From: Ammoniphilus resinae
GTDB taxonomy: Bacteria; Bacillota; Bacilli; Aneurinibacillales; RAOX-1
Assembly (NCBI RefSeq): GCF_017873965.1
Contig: NZ_JAGGKT010000002.1
Span: 534,312 to 598,311 of the forward strand
DNA: 64,000 nt
Direction: 5' to 3'
In this document: piece after piece, positions 27,635-36,729 of the stretch
How the letters are laid out: the number at the start of each line of letters is the position of its first letter
Position numbering within the stretch: the stretch's first letter is position 1
Notes under the pieces: model-generated
Databases searched by the model: none
Seen by the model: only the letters and a program-made list of their open reading frames with translations
Told to the model about the DNA's origin: nothing
Translations under genes and position numbers: made by a program

Positions 27635-27657
27635 ACTAGCGGAGTTTTTTTCGTTAT
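27635..27657. repeat. Single degenerate GCGGA palindrome
   Basis: ACTAGCGGAG followed by T-rich centre and CGTTATG, a decayed copy of the palindrome unit found at 15867-16053 and 53961-54095. Confidence 0.5.
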
Positions 27658-27676
27658 GCCTTCACCTCTTTCATCG

Positions 27677-27713
27677 AAAAAGAACCAACCCTCCCGGATT
27701 TGGTTCTTTTTTT
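27677..27713 (+). terminator. Terminator of the UbiB-like kinase gene
   Basis: AAAAAGAACCAA and TTGGTTCTTTTTTT form a 12-base stem with an 11-base loop and an 8-base T-run. Confidence 0.85.
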
Positions 27714-27735
27714 ATATATGATCACAGTGCAAACA

Positions 27736-27774
27736 TTGACGAAATTAATTGCTACATTTATTATTGCTATAGCA
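27736..27774 (+). promoter_or_regulatory. Promoter and candidate operator of the marR-MFS operon
   Basis: TTGACG (27736), 17-base spacer, TATTAT (27759-27764), followed at once by the perfect palindrome TGCTATAGCA (27765-27774). A TTGCTA half is repeated inside the spacer. The palindrome overlaps the likely transcription start, where an autoregulating MarR would block RNA polymerase. Confidence 0.6.
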
Positions 27775-27800
27775 TCTAATTTTAAAAAGGAGGGAATTGC

Positions 27801-28244
27801 TTGATTCTGGATGATTCATTAGGATTTATTTTAAACAATGCCGGGCGGAAGGTAAGTCAGCTGCTTTCCCTTCGTTTTCAACCCTATGACATTACAACAG
27901 AACAGTGGACTTTATTAAATCGGTTGATTGAAGAAGATGGGATCAGTCAGAAAGACTTAGCGAAGCGTGTGGAAAAAGATCAGACAAACGTTACAAGAAT
28001 TTTAAATCAACTGGAACGGAAAGGATTAGTAGATAGAGAAACCAATACCCAAGACAGACGTTCCTTTTTAACTTTTGTGACAGAAAAGGGAAGAAAATTA
28101 AACGAAACGCTCATTCCTATTGAAAACCAAGTTGTAAATTCCGTGTTAGAGGGACTTACGAAGAGTCAGGTTAAGGAATTAGCAAGAACTTTGATTCACA
28201 TCACTGATAAGGCAAATTTCCACATCCAGAACGGAGCGAATTAA
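27801..28244 (+). CDS. MarR family transcriptional regulator
   Basis: A 147-residue MarR protein. The winged helix includes TEQWTLLNRLIEEDGISQKD, KDQTNVTRILNQLERKGLVD as recognition helix and TNTQDRRSFLTFVT as wing. Start is TTG at 27801 with AAGGAGGG 6 bases upstream. An ATG nine codons in (DDSL region) has no site. It is followed after 1 base by the MFS transporter gene, so the pair is an operon, and the palindrome at 27765 is its likely operator. Confidence 0.92.
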   Translation: MILDDSLGFILNNAGRKVSQLLSLRFQPYDITTEQWTLLNRLIEEDGISQKDLAKRVEKDQTNVTRILNQLERKGLVDRETNTQDRRSFLTFVTEKGRKLNETLIPIENQVVNSVLEGLTKSQVKELARTLIHITDKANFHIQNGAN

Positions 28245-28245
28245 A

Positions 28246-29439
28246 TTGAAACAAGAAACGATATGGAATCGTGATTTTATTGGTATTTGGCTGAGCAATT
28301 TTTTAACTTTCATGACCTTTTATTCCCTTGTAGCTACACTACCCATTTTTGTAATTGATATTTTAAAAGAAGGAAAAGAGCAAATTGGACCAGTTATGAC
28401 CTCCTTCCTCCTCGCAGCTGTCCTATCTCGTCCACTTGCTGGAAGATGGCTCGATCAGTTTGGTCGGAAGAAAATTTTAATCGCCTCCCTAGCCTTATTG
28501 CTAGCCTCAACCGTTGGCTATCTGGCAGTGAAAGGCTTTTTTATTTTGCTCGCGCTGCGTTTTTTGCATGGTCTGGGTTTTGGCGTCGCAACAACTGCTA
28601 CCGGCTCAGTTGCTGCTGATTTAATCCCAGCAAAACGAAAAGGGGAAGGCATTGGTTATTATGCTCTTTCTATGAATACAGCCATGGTGTTTGGACCTTT
28701 TCTTGGACTTACACTTGTCCAAACCTTTAGCTTTTCGGTGTATTTAGTCGTTATTTCAATCTTTTCCATTGTTTCCTTTTTAGTCGGAAGTATGGTTAAA
28801 ACACCTATAATTGCCGAAAGCAAAAAAGAGAAAAAATCTCTCCATTGGAAAACCTTCATAGAACCGAATGCTGTCCCTATTTCCCTGGTTAGTCTCCTTT
28901 TATCTTTTGCCTATAGCGGTCTATTAACATTTATTCCGGTCTATGCCCTTGAACTTGATTTAAGTTCTTATGCTGGCATGTTCTATCTTGTCTATGCCGT
29001 TATGATGCTGGTCACAAGACCTTTTACAGGTAGAATGTTTGACCGATTTGGCGAGCATGTCCTCGTTTATCCGTGCATCATTTTATATGCTATCGGATTA
29101 ATCGCCTTAAGCCAGGCAACAACTCCATTCTGGTTTTTATTCTCTGGGGCCATCATTGGTTTAGGCTTTGGTACCTTGTTCCCTTGCGTTCAAACCATTG
29201 CCATCATGGCTACACCGCCAGCTCGCAGCGGACTGGCAACCGGGACATTCTTCTTGTTTTATGACATTGGAATCGGTGTTGGTGCTTCCATCCTTGGGAC
29301 GATTGCCTCTGTAACGAATTATCAGGAAATGTACCTGATTTCTGCGGTGCTTGTTGCTGTTACAGCCCTTGTCTATTACGCGGTTTACCATAGATCCGCT
29401 TCGAGGAAAAAGGTGGAGGAATTGCAGCTCGACGTTTAG
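28246..29439 (+). CDS. MFS transporter (drug:H+ antiporter-like, 12 helices)
   Basis: A 397-residue major facilitator with about 12 helices. Motif A is between helices 2 and 3 (GRWLDQFGRKKILIA), repeated in weaker form in the second half (RPFTGRMFDRFGEHVLV), and GLGFGVATTATGSVAADLIP fits the helix 4 region of drug exporters. Starts with TTG at 28246, one base after the marR stop, implying translational coupling. The linked MarR suggests export of an inducing compound. The substrate is not readable from the sequence. Confidence 0.9.
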   Translation: MKQETIWNRDFIGIWLSNFLTFMTFYSLVATLPIFVIDILKEGKEQIGPVMTSFLLAAVLSRPLAGRWLDQFGRKKILIASLALLLASTVGYLAVKGFFILLALRFLHGLGFGVATTATGSVAADLIPAKRKGEGIGYYALSMNTAMVFGPFLGLTLVQTFSFSVYLVVISIFSIVSFLVGSMVKTPIIAESKKEKKSLHWKTFIEPNAVPISLVSLLLSFAYSGLLTFIPVYALELDLSSYAGMFYLVYAVMMLVTRPFTGRMFDRFGEHVLVYPCIILYAIGLIALSQATTPFWFLFSGAIIGLGFGTLFPCVQTIAIMATPPARSGLATGTFFLFYDIGIGVGASILGTIASVTNYQEMYLISAVLVAVTALVYYAVYHRSASRKKVEELQLDV

Positions 29440-29449
29440 GATAAAGTTA

Positions 29450-29479
29450 AGGGCTATTCAATTGAATAGCCCTCCTTTT
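29450..29479. terminator. Perfect palindrome terminator
   Basis: AGGGCTATTCAATTGAATAGCCCT is a perfect 24-base palindrome (29450-29473), followed by CCTTTTT. It lies between the convergent MFS and aminotransferase genes. Confidence 0.8.
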
Positions 29480-29483
29480 TAAT

Positions 29484-30833
29484 TTAAGCAGATTTATTAA
29501 TGGCTCTTTTTAAGGTTGTTACAATAAATTGGAAATCCTCTTCAGTTATCGAAAGCGGCGGTGATAAGGCCAGAATATTGCTAAATCCTACTACGGTATC
29601 TCCATTTTTCCCAATGATTAAACCATTTTCTTTACAGTCAGCAATTATCCTAGCTAATCGATCCGGGTTTGCTGGCTCCCTAGTATCCTTATCCTCGACC
29701 AACTCAATTCCCAATAATAAGCCCATTCCGCGAATATCTCCCACATTGGGATGCACAGCTATCTCTTTCATTTCCTCCCGTAACCGCTCTCCTAAAATAC
29801 GTGAACGTTCAACAAGGTTTTCCTTTTCATAAATCTCCAAATTTTTCAACGCCAAAGCACAAGCAGCAGGATTCCCACCAAATGTATTTACATGCCGCAA
29901 ATAACCAAATTCCTCTGAATTCTTAAAGACCTCATAAATATCCTTACGTACAGCGGTCGCAGAAAGGGGTAAATAACCGCTTGTAATTCCTTTGGCCATT
30001 GTTACAATAGCCGGTTTTACAGGAAAATTCATATGACCAAAGGGTTTCCCAGTACGTCCAAACCCACAAATGACTTCATCCATTATCAAAAGTACACCAT
30101 ATTGATCACAGATCTGCTGCACCTTTTCCATATACACGGGGTGTGGTACAATAACTCCTCCGCCAGTAATAATTGGTTCCATAATTATACCAGCTACTGT
30201 TTCCTTTCCTTCCCAAATAATCATTTCTTCAATGGCTTCGGCACAATGGAGGTTAAATTCCTCTATGGTCTGACCTGCTGGACGACGATAGCTGTCCGGG
30301 GGTCGTACATGTAAAAAACCAGGGACCAATGGCTCATATTTATACTTTCTTGGCGATTGACCTGTTGCAGCCAATGCCCCCATGGTATTTCCATGATATC
30401 CCCTATAACGTGCAATAAATTTATAACGGTTATATTCTTTCTTTTCCTGAAAATATTGACGAGTAATTTTAAAAGCTACCTCGTTTGCTTCTGACCCACT
30501 GTTCGAGAAAAAGATCACATAATCCCCTCGCAACCATTCATTTAATTTTTCCGCTAATGCGATAGCGGGTAAATGGCTTTGGGTTAAAGGGTAATACGGC
30601 ATTGTCTTTAACTGTTCGTATGCTACTTCGGCTAATTCGGTACGTCCATACCCTACATTTACACACCAAAGTCCTGACATACCATCTAAATATCTGTTAC
30701 CATGAATATCGGTAATCCATGCACCTTCAGATTCTACAATTACCATTGGATCTTTGGTTTCTCTGTAAGGGGTCATATGATGCCATACAAATTTTCGATC
30801 CTTTACTAGTATCTCATCCTTATGGTTAGTCAT
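29484..30833 (-). CDS. Class III aminotransferase (taurine/omega-amino acid:pyruvate type)
   Basis: A 449-residue fold-type I PLP enzyme. PLP contacts: SNSGSEANE (110-118), Asp252 in MDEVICGFGRTG, and Lys281 in MAKGITSGY. The stretch YKYEPLVPGFLHVRPPDSYR and RYRGYHGNTMGALAATGQ resemble taurine:pyruvate and beta-alanine:pyruvate aminotransferases. These move a terminal amino group to pyruvate, giving alanine and an aldehyde or oxo acid. Last gene of the sigma-54 operon, 34 bases after dctP. The true substrate is not known. No sulfoacetaldehyde acetyltransferase is nearby, so taurine is not supported by context. Confidence 0.9.
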   Translation of the reverse strand: MTNHKDEILVKDRKFVWHHMTPYRETKDPMVIVESEGAWITDIHGNRYLDGMSGLWCVNVGYGRTELAEVAYEQLKTMPYYPLTQSHLPAIALAEKLNEWLRGDYVIFFSNSGSEANEVAFKITRQYFQEKKEYNRYKFIARYRGYHGNTMGALAATGQSPRKYKYEPLVPGFLHVRPPDSYRRPAGQTIEEFNLHCAEAIEEMIIWEGKETVAGIIMEPIITGGGVIVPHPVYMEKVQQICDQYGVLLIMDEVICGFGRTGKPFGHMNFPVKPAIVTMAKGITSGYLPLSATAVRKDIYEVFKNSEEFGYLRHVNTFGGNPAACALALKNLEIYEKENLVERSRILGERLREEMKEIAVHPNVGDIRGMGLLLGIELVEDKDTREPANPDRLARIIADCKENGLIIGKNGDTVVGFSNILALSPPLSITEEDFQFIVTTLKRAINKSA

Positions 30834-30867
30834 CCCAGTCCTCCATATTTGTTACTGTGATCCTATG

Positions 30868-31881
30868 CTATTTAACAGACTGAATTCGATCGTATAGATC
30901 TCCCCAAATATCTTCATATTTCTTGGCTACAGCAGCCCCAGCAGGCATGAACTTTTCTTTCTCCGGTTCAATTATAGTCATCCCTTTTTCTTTCAACTCA
31001 TTTACAACCTTTTCCTCGGCAGCGATTGTAATCTCATTGTTATACTTACCGGCCTCTTTAGCAGCATCCATCAAAATTTGTTGTTGCTCAGGTGTTAGTT
31101 TCTGATAAACAGAATCACTAATTGATATCATAAAGTTTGCAATAATATGGCCCGTTAACATTAAATAATCTTGCACCTCGTAAAAGGCGGATGAATCGAT
31201 CGTAGTAACAGGGTTTTCTTCACCATCTACAACACCTGTTGAAAGAGCAGTGTATAATTCGTTAAAATCAACGGGAGTTGCTGCAGCCCCCATAGCTGAT
31301 AATCCGTCTTTTTGTATAGCAACTTCCGGAACTCTTATTTTCATCCCATTTAAATCATCAGGTGTTTTAACTGGTTTATTAGCCGTTAAGTGACGTGTTC
31401 CATAATACCAAAATGGATCTAGTACTCTAATCTGCCTCTCCTTTAACAACTCATCCGTCAATTCTTTACCAATTTCCCCATTCATGACCTTTAAAGCATG
31501 ATCCATATCTCTATATACATAAACAAGTGAGCTAATTTGTAATTTCGGGAAAATTGTTCCATATGCACCAGCCACGATTACTCCCATATCCTGTGATCCC
31601 AATGATATTTGCTCAAGCATATCTTTTTCATTACCAAGTTGTGAGGAGGGAAAAACCTGAACTTCTATCGTACCATTTGATTTCTCTGCGACGATTTCAG
31701 CAAATTTTTTTGAAGCTAGATCGACTGTGTGGTCCACTGGCAAAGCGTGCCCTAGCTTTAAAACTACCTTTTCAGTCGGTTGACCCGTATTGGAGTCATT
31801 GCCTTGGCTAACTGTACTTTGTCCGCAACCAGCTACCATAACCAAAGAGAACGCTAACAAACCAGCAAGACACTTTTTCAT
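30868..31881 (-). CDS. dctP: TRAP solute-binding lipoprotein DctP of the sigma-54 operon
   Basis: A 337-residue DctP-family binding protein. Lipobox MVAGC (Cys19). The mature part starts VVLKLGHALPVDHTVDLASK, has the FPSSQLGNEKDMLEQISLGS segment, LNGMKIRVPEVAIQKDGLSAMGA with the conserved carboxylate-binding Arg, and VDFNELYTALSTGVVDGEENP. It sits between the aminopeptidase-like gene (16 bases) and the aminotransferase. Works with DctQ and DctM encoded upstream in the same operon. A ligand with a carboxylate is expected. Confidence 0.93.
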   Translation of the reverse strand: MKKCLAGLLAFSLVMVAGCGQSTVSQGNDSNTGQPTEKVVLKLGHALPVDHTVDLASKKFAEIVAEKSNGTIEVQVFPSSQLGNEKDMLEQISLGSQDMGVIVAGAYGTIFPKLQISSLVYVYRDMDHALKVMNGEIGKELTDELLKERQIRVLDPFWYYGTRHLTANKPVKTPDDLNGMKIRVPEVAIQKDGLSAMGAAATPVDFNELYTALSTGVVDGEENPVTTIDSSAFYEVQDYLMLTGHIIANFMISISDSVYQKLTPEQQQILMDAAKEAGKYNNEITIAAEEKVVNELKEKGMTIIEPEKEKFMPAGAAVAKKYEDIWGDLYDRIQSVK

Positions 31882-31897
31882 TAATTGGTCACCCCTC

Positions 31898-32872
31898 TCA
31901 GATGAATAATTCTTTATTTTTCAGTACTATCTTCCCATCAATTTCAACCGTCGCATTTTTCATTACCATATCGTAATGTCCTTTGGCTTCAACCACGCCG
32001 CCAATGTAAGCATTGGTCCCTAATGCAATATGAACGGTTCCAAATACTCCTTCGTCACTTAGCATACTATTTTCTAACTCACACTCCGGATTCAACCCAA
32101 TGCCAAATTCTCCTACCTTGTAAATATTTCCGAGTTCATCATCTCTTTTTTGTAAAATTCCCTTAAACTTCTCCGCTTCCTTTCCACCTTCAATCGATAC
32201 TGCCCTTCCTTCTTCTATTGTTACAATTACCGGGGTAGTCTCAATCAGACCGACACCGGGAATACTACCATCTATAATAAGTGTTCCTCTACCTGTTCCC
32301 TCTAAAGGAGCAATACTTGATTCAATACAATGTGCTGCCGAAATATCTTTGGTATTAGCAAAGCCTGTTAAAGCTCGGCCATTTCGCCCCTCAATGGAAA
32401 CCGTAAAATCTGTACCCTTTTCAGTAGTAACACGAACCAACTTTCCATTAGTTAACAGTTCTTGTAATCTCTCAGCTTTTGGTCTCAATCCAACAAAATC
32501 GGCGGTTAATCCCTTGCTCAACAATATATTTTCGTGTGCTTCGGGAAGGATCAAAACACGGGCTCCAGCTTCCTGTGCTTCAAAACGAGCACGTGTATGG
32601 GCAATATTGTACCTAGTTGGTGCGATGACGACATTCACATTCTTCATTGCAGCGGCTACCGCTTCAGGTAAAGCTGCCCCGTGAGTATCACGTGTGACCA
32701 TTGACATAATGATTGGTTCTGCCTTCAGAGAATAAGCGACCGATGCCAAAGCAGGTGCTATATCTTCCTGAGTTGAAAAATCGGTTAGAATGAGAACCTT
32801 TTCTCCCTCTTTCACTCCTGCTAATACCTTTACTAATGCTGTTGCCGTTTGAGACATTAAAACTTGTTTCAT
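31898..32872 (-). CDS. M29/NicX-like metalloenzyme
   Basis: A 324-residue protein with the fold of M29 aminopeptidases and 2,5-dihydroxypyridine dioxygenase NicX, shorter than true M29 peptidases (about 410). The metal-site region is GEFGIGLNPECELENSMLSD (Glu), then FGTVHIALG (His) and VEAKGHYDMVMKNATVEID (His, Asp). N-terminal half is a Rossmann-like lobe (GEKVLILTDFSTQEDIAPAL). NicX opens a pyridine ring. Other relatives are annotated leucyl aminopeptidases. Placement between dctM and dctP inside a catabolic operon argues for acting on the imported compound, for example hydrolytic release or ring cleavage. This is inference. Confidence 0.8.
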   Translation of the reverse strand: MKQVLMSQTATALVKVLAGVKEGEKVLILTDFSTQEDIAPALASVAYSLKAEPIIMSMVTRDTHGAALPEAVAAAMKNVNVVIAPTRYNIAHTRARFEAQEAGARVLILPEAHENILLSKGLTADFVGLRPKAERLQELLTNGKLVRVTTEKGTDFTVSIEGRNGRALTGFANTKDISAAHCIESSIAPLEGTGRGTLIIDGSIPGVGLIETTPVIVTIEEGRAVSIEGGKEAEKFKGILQKRDDELGNIYKVGEFGIGLNPECELENSMLSDEGVFGTVHIALGTNAYIGGVVEAKGHYDMVMKNATVEIDGKIVLKNKELFI

Positions 32873-32920
32873 GATAAAATCCCTACCTCTCTATTATTTA
32901 AAATTTAAGAAAACACATTG

Positions 32921-34192
32921 TTAGGATAAGAATAGTCTTGGTATAAAGGTTACAATTTGTGGTATGAACGTAATTAAGATCAACACACCGACTAAAGGAA
33001 TAAAAAACGGAATCGTTGCCCTGATGACCCTATCTAGTGGTACTTCAGCAATTTGGCTTCCTAAAAATAGGCACAAGCCTACTGGCGGTGTAATTAGACC
33101 TATGGCAAGTGCTAATGACATGACAACTCCAAATTGAACTAAATCAATTTGAAAAGCATTTAATGTCGGCAAAAGAATAGGAACTAAAACAATCATGATG
33201 GCTGTGGCATCCATAAAACAACCTAATAATAATAAAAGGGCCAATAACATAATCCATATAATCAAAGGGTTATCGGTTAAGCCGAAAAATGCTTGTGCCA
33301 TAAGCTGTGGGATCTGCATTTTTGCGAGCATAAAACCAAAAGGAGAAGCTACCCCAATAATTAGTAGAATAGATCCAGTAATAATAGAAGTCCGGAGAAA
33401 GATTTCATAGAAGTCTTTCCACTTTATTTGCTTGTATACTACCGTTCCAAGAATTAACGCATATAATACAGCCATTACCGAAGCTTCAGTAGGTGTAGCG
33501 ATACCTAAAAAAATTCCACCCAAAATAATTGCAGGGGTTAATAAAGGAAAGAACGCTCTTTTAAAAGTAATCCAAAGTAATTGGGAACTAGCTCTTTCTT
33601 CTCTAGGATAATTCCGTCGAACAGCTAAAACATAAACTAAAATCATCATACTTAGTCCCATCAATATCCCAGGAATTATTCCTCCAAGGAATAGTGCACC
33701 TGTGGAGACAGAAGCCAATGAGCCATAAAGAATAAAGTTAATACTTGGCGGAATGATTGGCCCTATTGTTGAAGAAGCTACTGTGACAGCGGCAGCAAAT
33801 TCTGGATCATATTTTTGATCTTTCATTGCTTTAATTTCGACTGTCCCTAAACCCGCTGTATCAGCAACAGCAGCACCAGACATTCCAGCAAATACCATGC
33901 TAGCAACTACGTTAGCGTGACCTAATCCCCCACGAATATGTCCTACGAGTGCTTTAGCAAAATCAAAAATTCGATTCGTAATTCCCCCGATATTCATCAA
34001 TTCTCCTGCTAAAATAAACAAGGGAATTGCCATAAGGGGAAATGAATTAGTCCCTGCTATTAGCCGCTGTGGAAAAATAATTAAATCATTATCTCCTAAG
34101 AGAAATAGTGTTATCCCTGTCGACGCAAGCACAAAGACAATTGGAATCCCCATAACGAGTGTCAAACCGAATAATAGAAAAACTAATAACAT
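32921..34192 (-). CDS. dctM: TRAP transporter large permease DctM
   Basis: A 423-residue DctM-type membrane subunit with about 11-12 helices. Marks: start MLLVFLLFGLTLVMGIPIVFVL, PLFILAGELMNIGGITNRIFDFAKALVGHIRGGLGH (partly), GMSGAAVADTAGLGTVEIKAM, STIGPIIPPSINFILYGS, GIATPTEASVMAVLYAL and LITPPVGLCLFLGS. It drives ligand import using the Na+ gradient. Follows dctQ by 26 bases. Confidence 0.95.
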   Translation of the reverse strand: MLLVFLLFGLTLVMGIPIVFVLASTGITLFLLGDNDLIIFPQRLIAGTNSFPLMAIPLFILAGELMNIGGITNRIFDFAKALVGHIRGGLGHANVVASMVFAGMSGAAVADTAGLGTVEIKAMKDQKYDPEFAAAVTVASSTIGPIIPPSINFILYGSLASVSTGALFLGGIIPGILMGLSMMILVYVLAVRRNYPREERASSQLLWITFKRAFFPLLTPAIILGGIFLGIATPTEASVMAVLYALILGTVVYKQIKWKDFYEIFLRTSIITGSILLIIGVASPFGFMLAKMQIPQLMAQAFFGLTDNPLIIWIMLLALLLLLGCFMDATAIMIVLVPILLPTLNAFQIDLVQFGVVMSLALAIGLITPPVGLCLFLGSQIAEVPLDRVIRATIPFFIPLVGVLILITFIPQIVTFIPRLFLS

Positions 34193-34218
34193 AAACTACA
34201 CTCACCTTTTATCAATAT

Positions 34219-34659
34219 TTAATATTGGCGGTATTGAATTAAACGAAGCAAAATAAACAAACACCCTATGGGAACTGCCGAGTACACGTAACCCCATGTT
34301 ATAGGTAATGAAATAGCTGAAACCGTAGCCATTTTTAGTGATAACATAGTCCCTTGGTAAATTAGGATTAGTAACATCCCTACTACCAAAACTCCTCCTA
34401 AAGTAGAAAACATTTTTTTTAGGGAGGGCGGCATCCTATCTAGAAAAAAATCAACTTTTATATGCGCCTTTCTTTTTATTCCAGCGCTTGCCCCAAAAAA
34501 TACTAACCATATCATTAGAAAACGTGCCAATTCTTCAGCCCAACTTAAAGGGGAATCTAAGAAGTAACGTGTAAAGACTTGTAATGATGTAACAATTACA
34601 ATTAAAGAGAGAACGACTACACATAAAACTTCTTCTAGGTTTTTAAAGAGTTTTCCCAT
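34219..34659 (-). CDS. dctQ: TRAP transporter small permease DctQ
   Basis: A 146-residue protein with four transmembrane helices. DctQ marks are TRYFLDSPLSWAEELARFLMIW and GIKRKAHIKVDFF. Start 34659 is preferred to 34674 because GGGGGG lies 7 bases upstream. Lies between the crotonase gene (26 bases after it) and dctM in the operon. Confidence 0.93.
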   Translation of the reverse strand: MGKLFKNLEEVLCVVVLSLIVIVTSLQVFTRYFLDSPLSWAEELARFLMIWLVFFGASAGIKRKAHIKVDFFLDRMPPSLKKMFSTLGGVLVVGMLLILIYQGTMLSLKMATVSAISLPITWGYVYSAVPIGCLFILLRLIQYRQY

Positions 34660-34700
34660 CACAATACCCCCCATTCAATTCTTGTATAAAGATTCACCTC

Positions 34701-35465
34701 TTACTTCCCTTTAAATTGGGGTTGTTGTTTTTGGAAGAAAGATTCGATAGCATGTTTATGATCCCATGTTGCCTGACACTCAATAAAGCGGTCTAATTCC
34801 ATTGACATAGCCTCACCCCATGTCATATCCAAAGTCTTTTGGATTGCATCCTTTGCTTTTCGTACGGCTATTGGTGCCCTAGAAGCAATTAACTGTGCCC
34901 ATTCCATCGATTGTTTTAGTAGTTGGTCGTGTGGTACAACGGTATTGGCCAAGCCCATCCGGTATGCTTCTTCTGCTGTAACAGTCCGTCCCGTGAGTAT
35001 AATGTCCTTTGCACGAGCTTCTCCTAACAAGCGAACCAACCGGTTAGTACTTACTACTAAGCCAACTTTTACTCCCGCAGCACATAATTTTGCCCGCTCT
35101 GACATAATCCGAATATCCGAGGCAAGAACTAATTCAAACCCTCCCCCGAAAGCATAACCGTTGACTGCTGCAATAACTGCCTGTGGCATTTCATTTATAA
35201 TATCGTAAACACGACAATCTTCTTGGAGGAACTTACGCACTGTTTCATTTGTTAGTTCCCCTTCTTCATTTAGATCTGCACCCGCACAAAATGCTCGGTC
35301 CCCATCTCCCGTTAAAATAATGACGCGAATATCCGAAGTTTTTAGTTGTTCCATAAAGGGTATAAATTCCTCACGAAATTCCTTCGTGAGAATATTCATG
35401 GGAGGGTTGGTGATTGTAATGGTACAAATAAGTCCTTGGGTTTCAGTTTTAATCAGATGATTCAC
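34701..35465 (-). CDS. Crotonase (enoyl-CoA hydratase/isomerase) with one catalytic Glu missing
   Basis: A 254-residue crotonase-fold enzyme. The CoA oxyanion-hole elements are AFCAGADLNE (about 60-69) and YAFGGGFELVLASDIRI. The first catalytic Glu (FEL, equivalent to Glu144 of rat hydratase) is present. The second (Glu164, normally in a PE-x-x-LG segment) aligns with Gly in LCAAGVKVGLVVSTNRL. This argues against simple syn-hydration and leaves isomerase, hydrolase or C-C lyase chemistry open. Second gene of the operon, 15 bases after the CoA-transferase, so the substrate is presumably the CoA ester made there. Confidence 0.88.
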   Translation of the reverse strand: MNHLIKTETQGLICTITITNPPMNILTKEFREEFIPFMEQLKTSDIRVIILTGDGDRAFCAGADLNEEGELTNETVRKFLQEDCRVYDIINEMPQAVIAAVNGYAFGGGFELVLASDIRIMSERAKLCAAGVKVGLVVSTNRLVRLLGEARAKDIILTGRTVTAEEAYRMGLANTVVPHDQLLKQSMEWAQLIASRAPIAVRKAKDAIQKTLDMTWGEAMSMELDRFIECQATWDHKHAIESFFQKQQPQFKGK

Positions 35466-35480
35466 TTTTAAATTCCCCTC

Positions 35481-36665
35481 TCACGCAATCCCATTTTGAC
35501 GCATCCGCTTAATTTCCTCATTTTCAAATCCTATTTCTTGTAAAATTTCCTCAGTGTGTTCCCCTAGTAATGGAGCAGGGCTTTTAATTTCCCCTGGTGT
35601 TTCGGATAACTTGACTGGAATTCCAAGCGCTTTTATGGATCCTGCAATGGGATGCTCTAGATTGGTAACCATTTTTCTAGACAATGTATGTTCATCACAT
35701 AAAGACTCAGCATACGTTTGAATAGGACCAGCCGGAATACCTGCATCTTCAAATTTCTCCATCCAATAAGAACGTGTCTGGTTCTTCGTCTGCTCCTCCA
35801 CAAGAAGAATCAACTCTGATAGGTTTTTCAATCGAACCGTTCCATCAATAAATCGTTCATCATATGGCAAGTTTGGTAATCGGATAATCTCACAAAATTT
35901 AGGCCAATGATGCGGAGCATCTGCTCCTACCGTAAAATACCCGTCACTAGCCTTAAAAGCCTGATAAGGGGTTGAAATCCGATGACCACTGCCCGTTGGT
36001 TGGGGAATTTGACCAGAATACCAATACTCCGTACTCTCCCATACAGACATCGCTATACCCGCTTCGAAAAGAGATGTATCAACATACTGCCCTTTTCCTG
36101 TATGCTCACGAGCTAATAAAGCAGTCAAAATCCCATAACAAGCAAACATACCTGCTCCTAAATCGGTAATTGGCAAACCGCATTTCACTGGATTGCCACC
36201 TCTCTCACCAGTGACACTCATAATACCTGTCATCCCTTGGGCAATTAAATCATAACCTCCCCGATTCGAATAAGGTCCGGTTTGCCCGAAGCCTGAAATG
36301 GAACAATACACGATACGAGGATTAATTCCGCTTAGGGTTTCATAATCTATCCCGAGGCGTCTAACCACACCAGGTCGGTAGTTTTCTACGACCACATCAG
36401 CGGTAGTAGCTAATTTATGAAATAATTTTTTCCCCTCTTCTGTTTTTAAATTAATAGTCATTCCGCGTTTGTTGCGGTTCACGGATAAGAAAGCACCACT
36501 CTCTCCGTTAACAAAGGGAGGACCCATTTGTCGTGTGTTTTCCCCTTTCCCCGGGGGCTCTACCTTGATCACATCTGCACCCATGTCGGCCAACAGCATG
36601 CTGCAATAGGGTCCCGCCATCACTTGAGTTAAATCGATAACTCGAATATTTTTTAATGCTATCAC
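35481..36665 (-). CDS. Class III CoA-transferase (CaiB/BaiF/formyl-CoA transferase family)
   Basis: A 394-residue family III CoA-transferase: MIALKNIRVIDLTQVMAGPYCSMLLADMGADVIKVEPPG (abbreviated) at the N terminus, the NRNKRGMTINLKTEEGK block, and the catalytic Asp in RGGYDLIAQGMTGIM (about residue 166). These enzymes move CoA from one acyl-CoA to another acid. First gene of the sigma-54 operon, 65 bases downstream of the -12 element. Together with the crotonase it should activate and process a carboxylic acid brought in by the TRAP system. Not the carnitine CaiB by context, since no other cai gene is present. Confidence 0.92.
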   Translation of the reverse strand: MIALKNIRVIDLTQVMAGPYCSMLLADMGADVIKVEPPGKGENTRQMGPPFVNGESGAFLSVNRNKRGMTINLKTEEGKKLFHKLATTADVVVENYRPGVVRRLGIDYETLSGINPRIVYCSISGFGQTGPYSNRGGYDLIAQGMTGIMSVTGERGGNPVKCGLPITDLGAGMFACYGILTALLAREHTGKGQYVDTSLFEAGIAMSVWESTEYWYSGQIPQPTGSGHRISTPYQAFKASDGYFTVGADAPHHWPKFCEIIRLPNLPYDERFIDGTVRLKNLSELILLVEEQTKNQTRSYWMEKFEDAGIPAGPIQTYAESLCDEHTLSRKMVTNLEHPIAGSIKALGIPVKLSETPGEIKSPAPLLGEHTEEILQEIGFENEEIKRMRQNGIA

Positions 36666-36729
36666 GCTTTAATCACTCCCTTTTTTTCAAAGCAGCTTTA
36701 ATGTTTAATATTCAGTCATCTATATCTAA

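Noticed and set aside
29484..30833. Taurine catabolism
   Set aside because: The aminotransferase resembles Tpa, but no sulfoacetaldehyde acetyltransferase or taurine importer is present nearby.
29484..36665. Carnitine (cai) operon
   Set aside because: CaiB-like transferase and crotonase are present, but no CaiA, CaiC or CaiT, and the crotonase lacks the second Glu that CaiD keeps.
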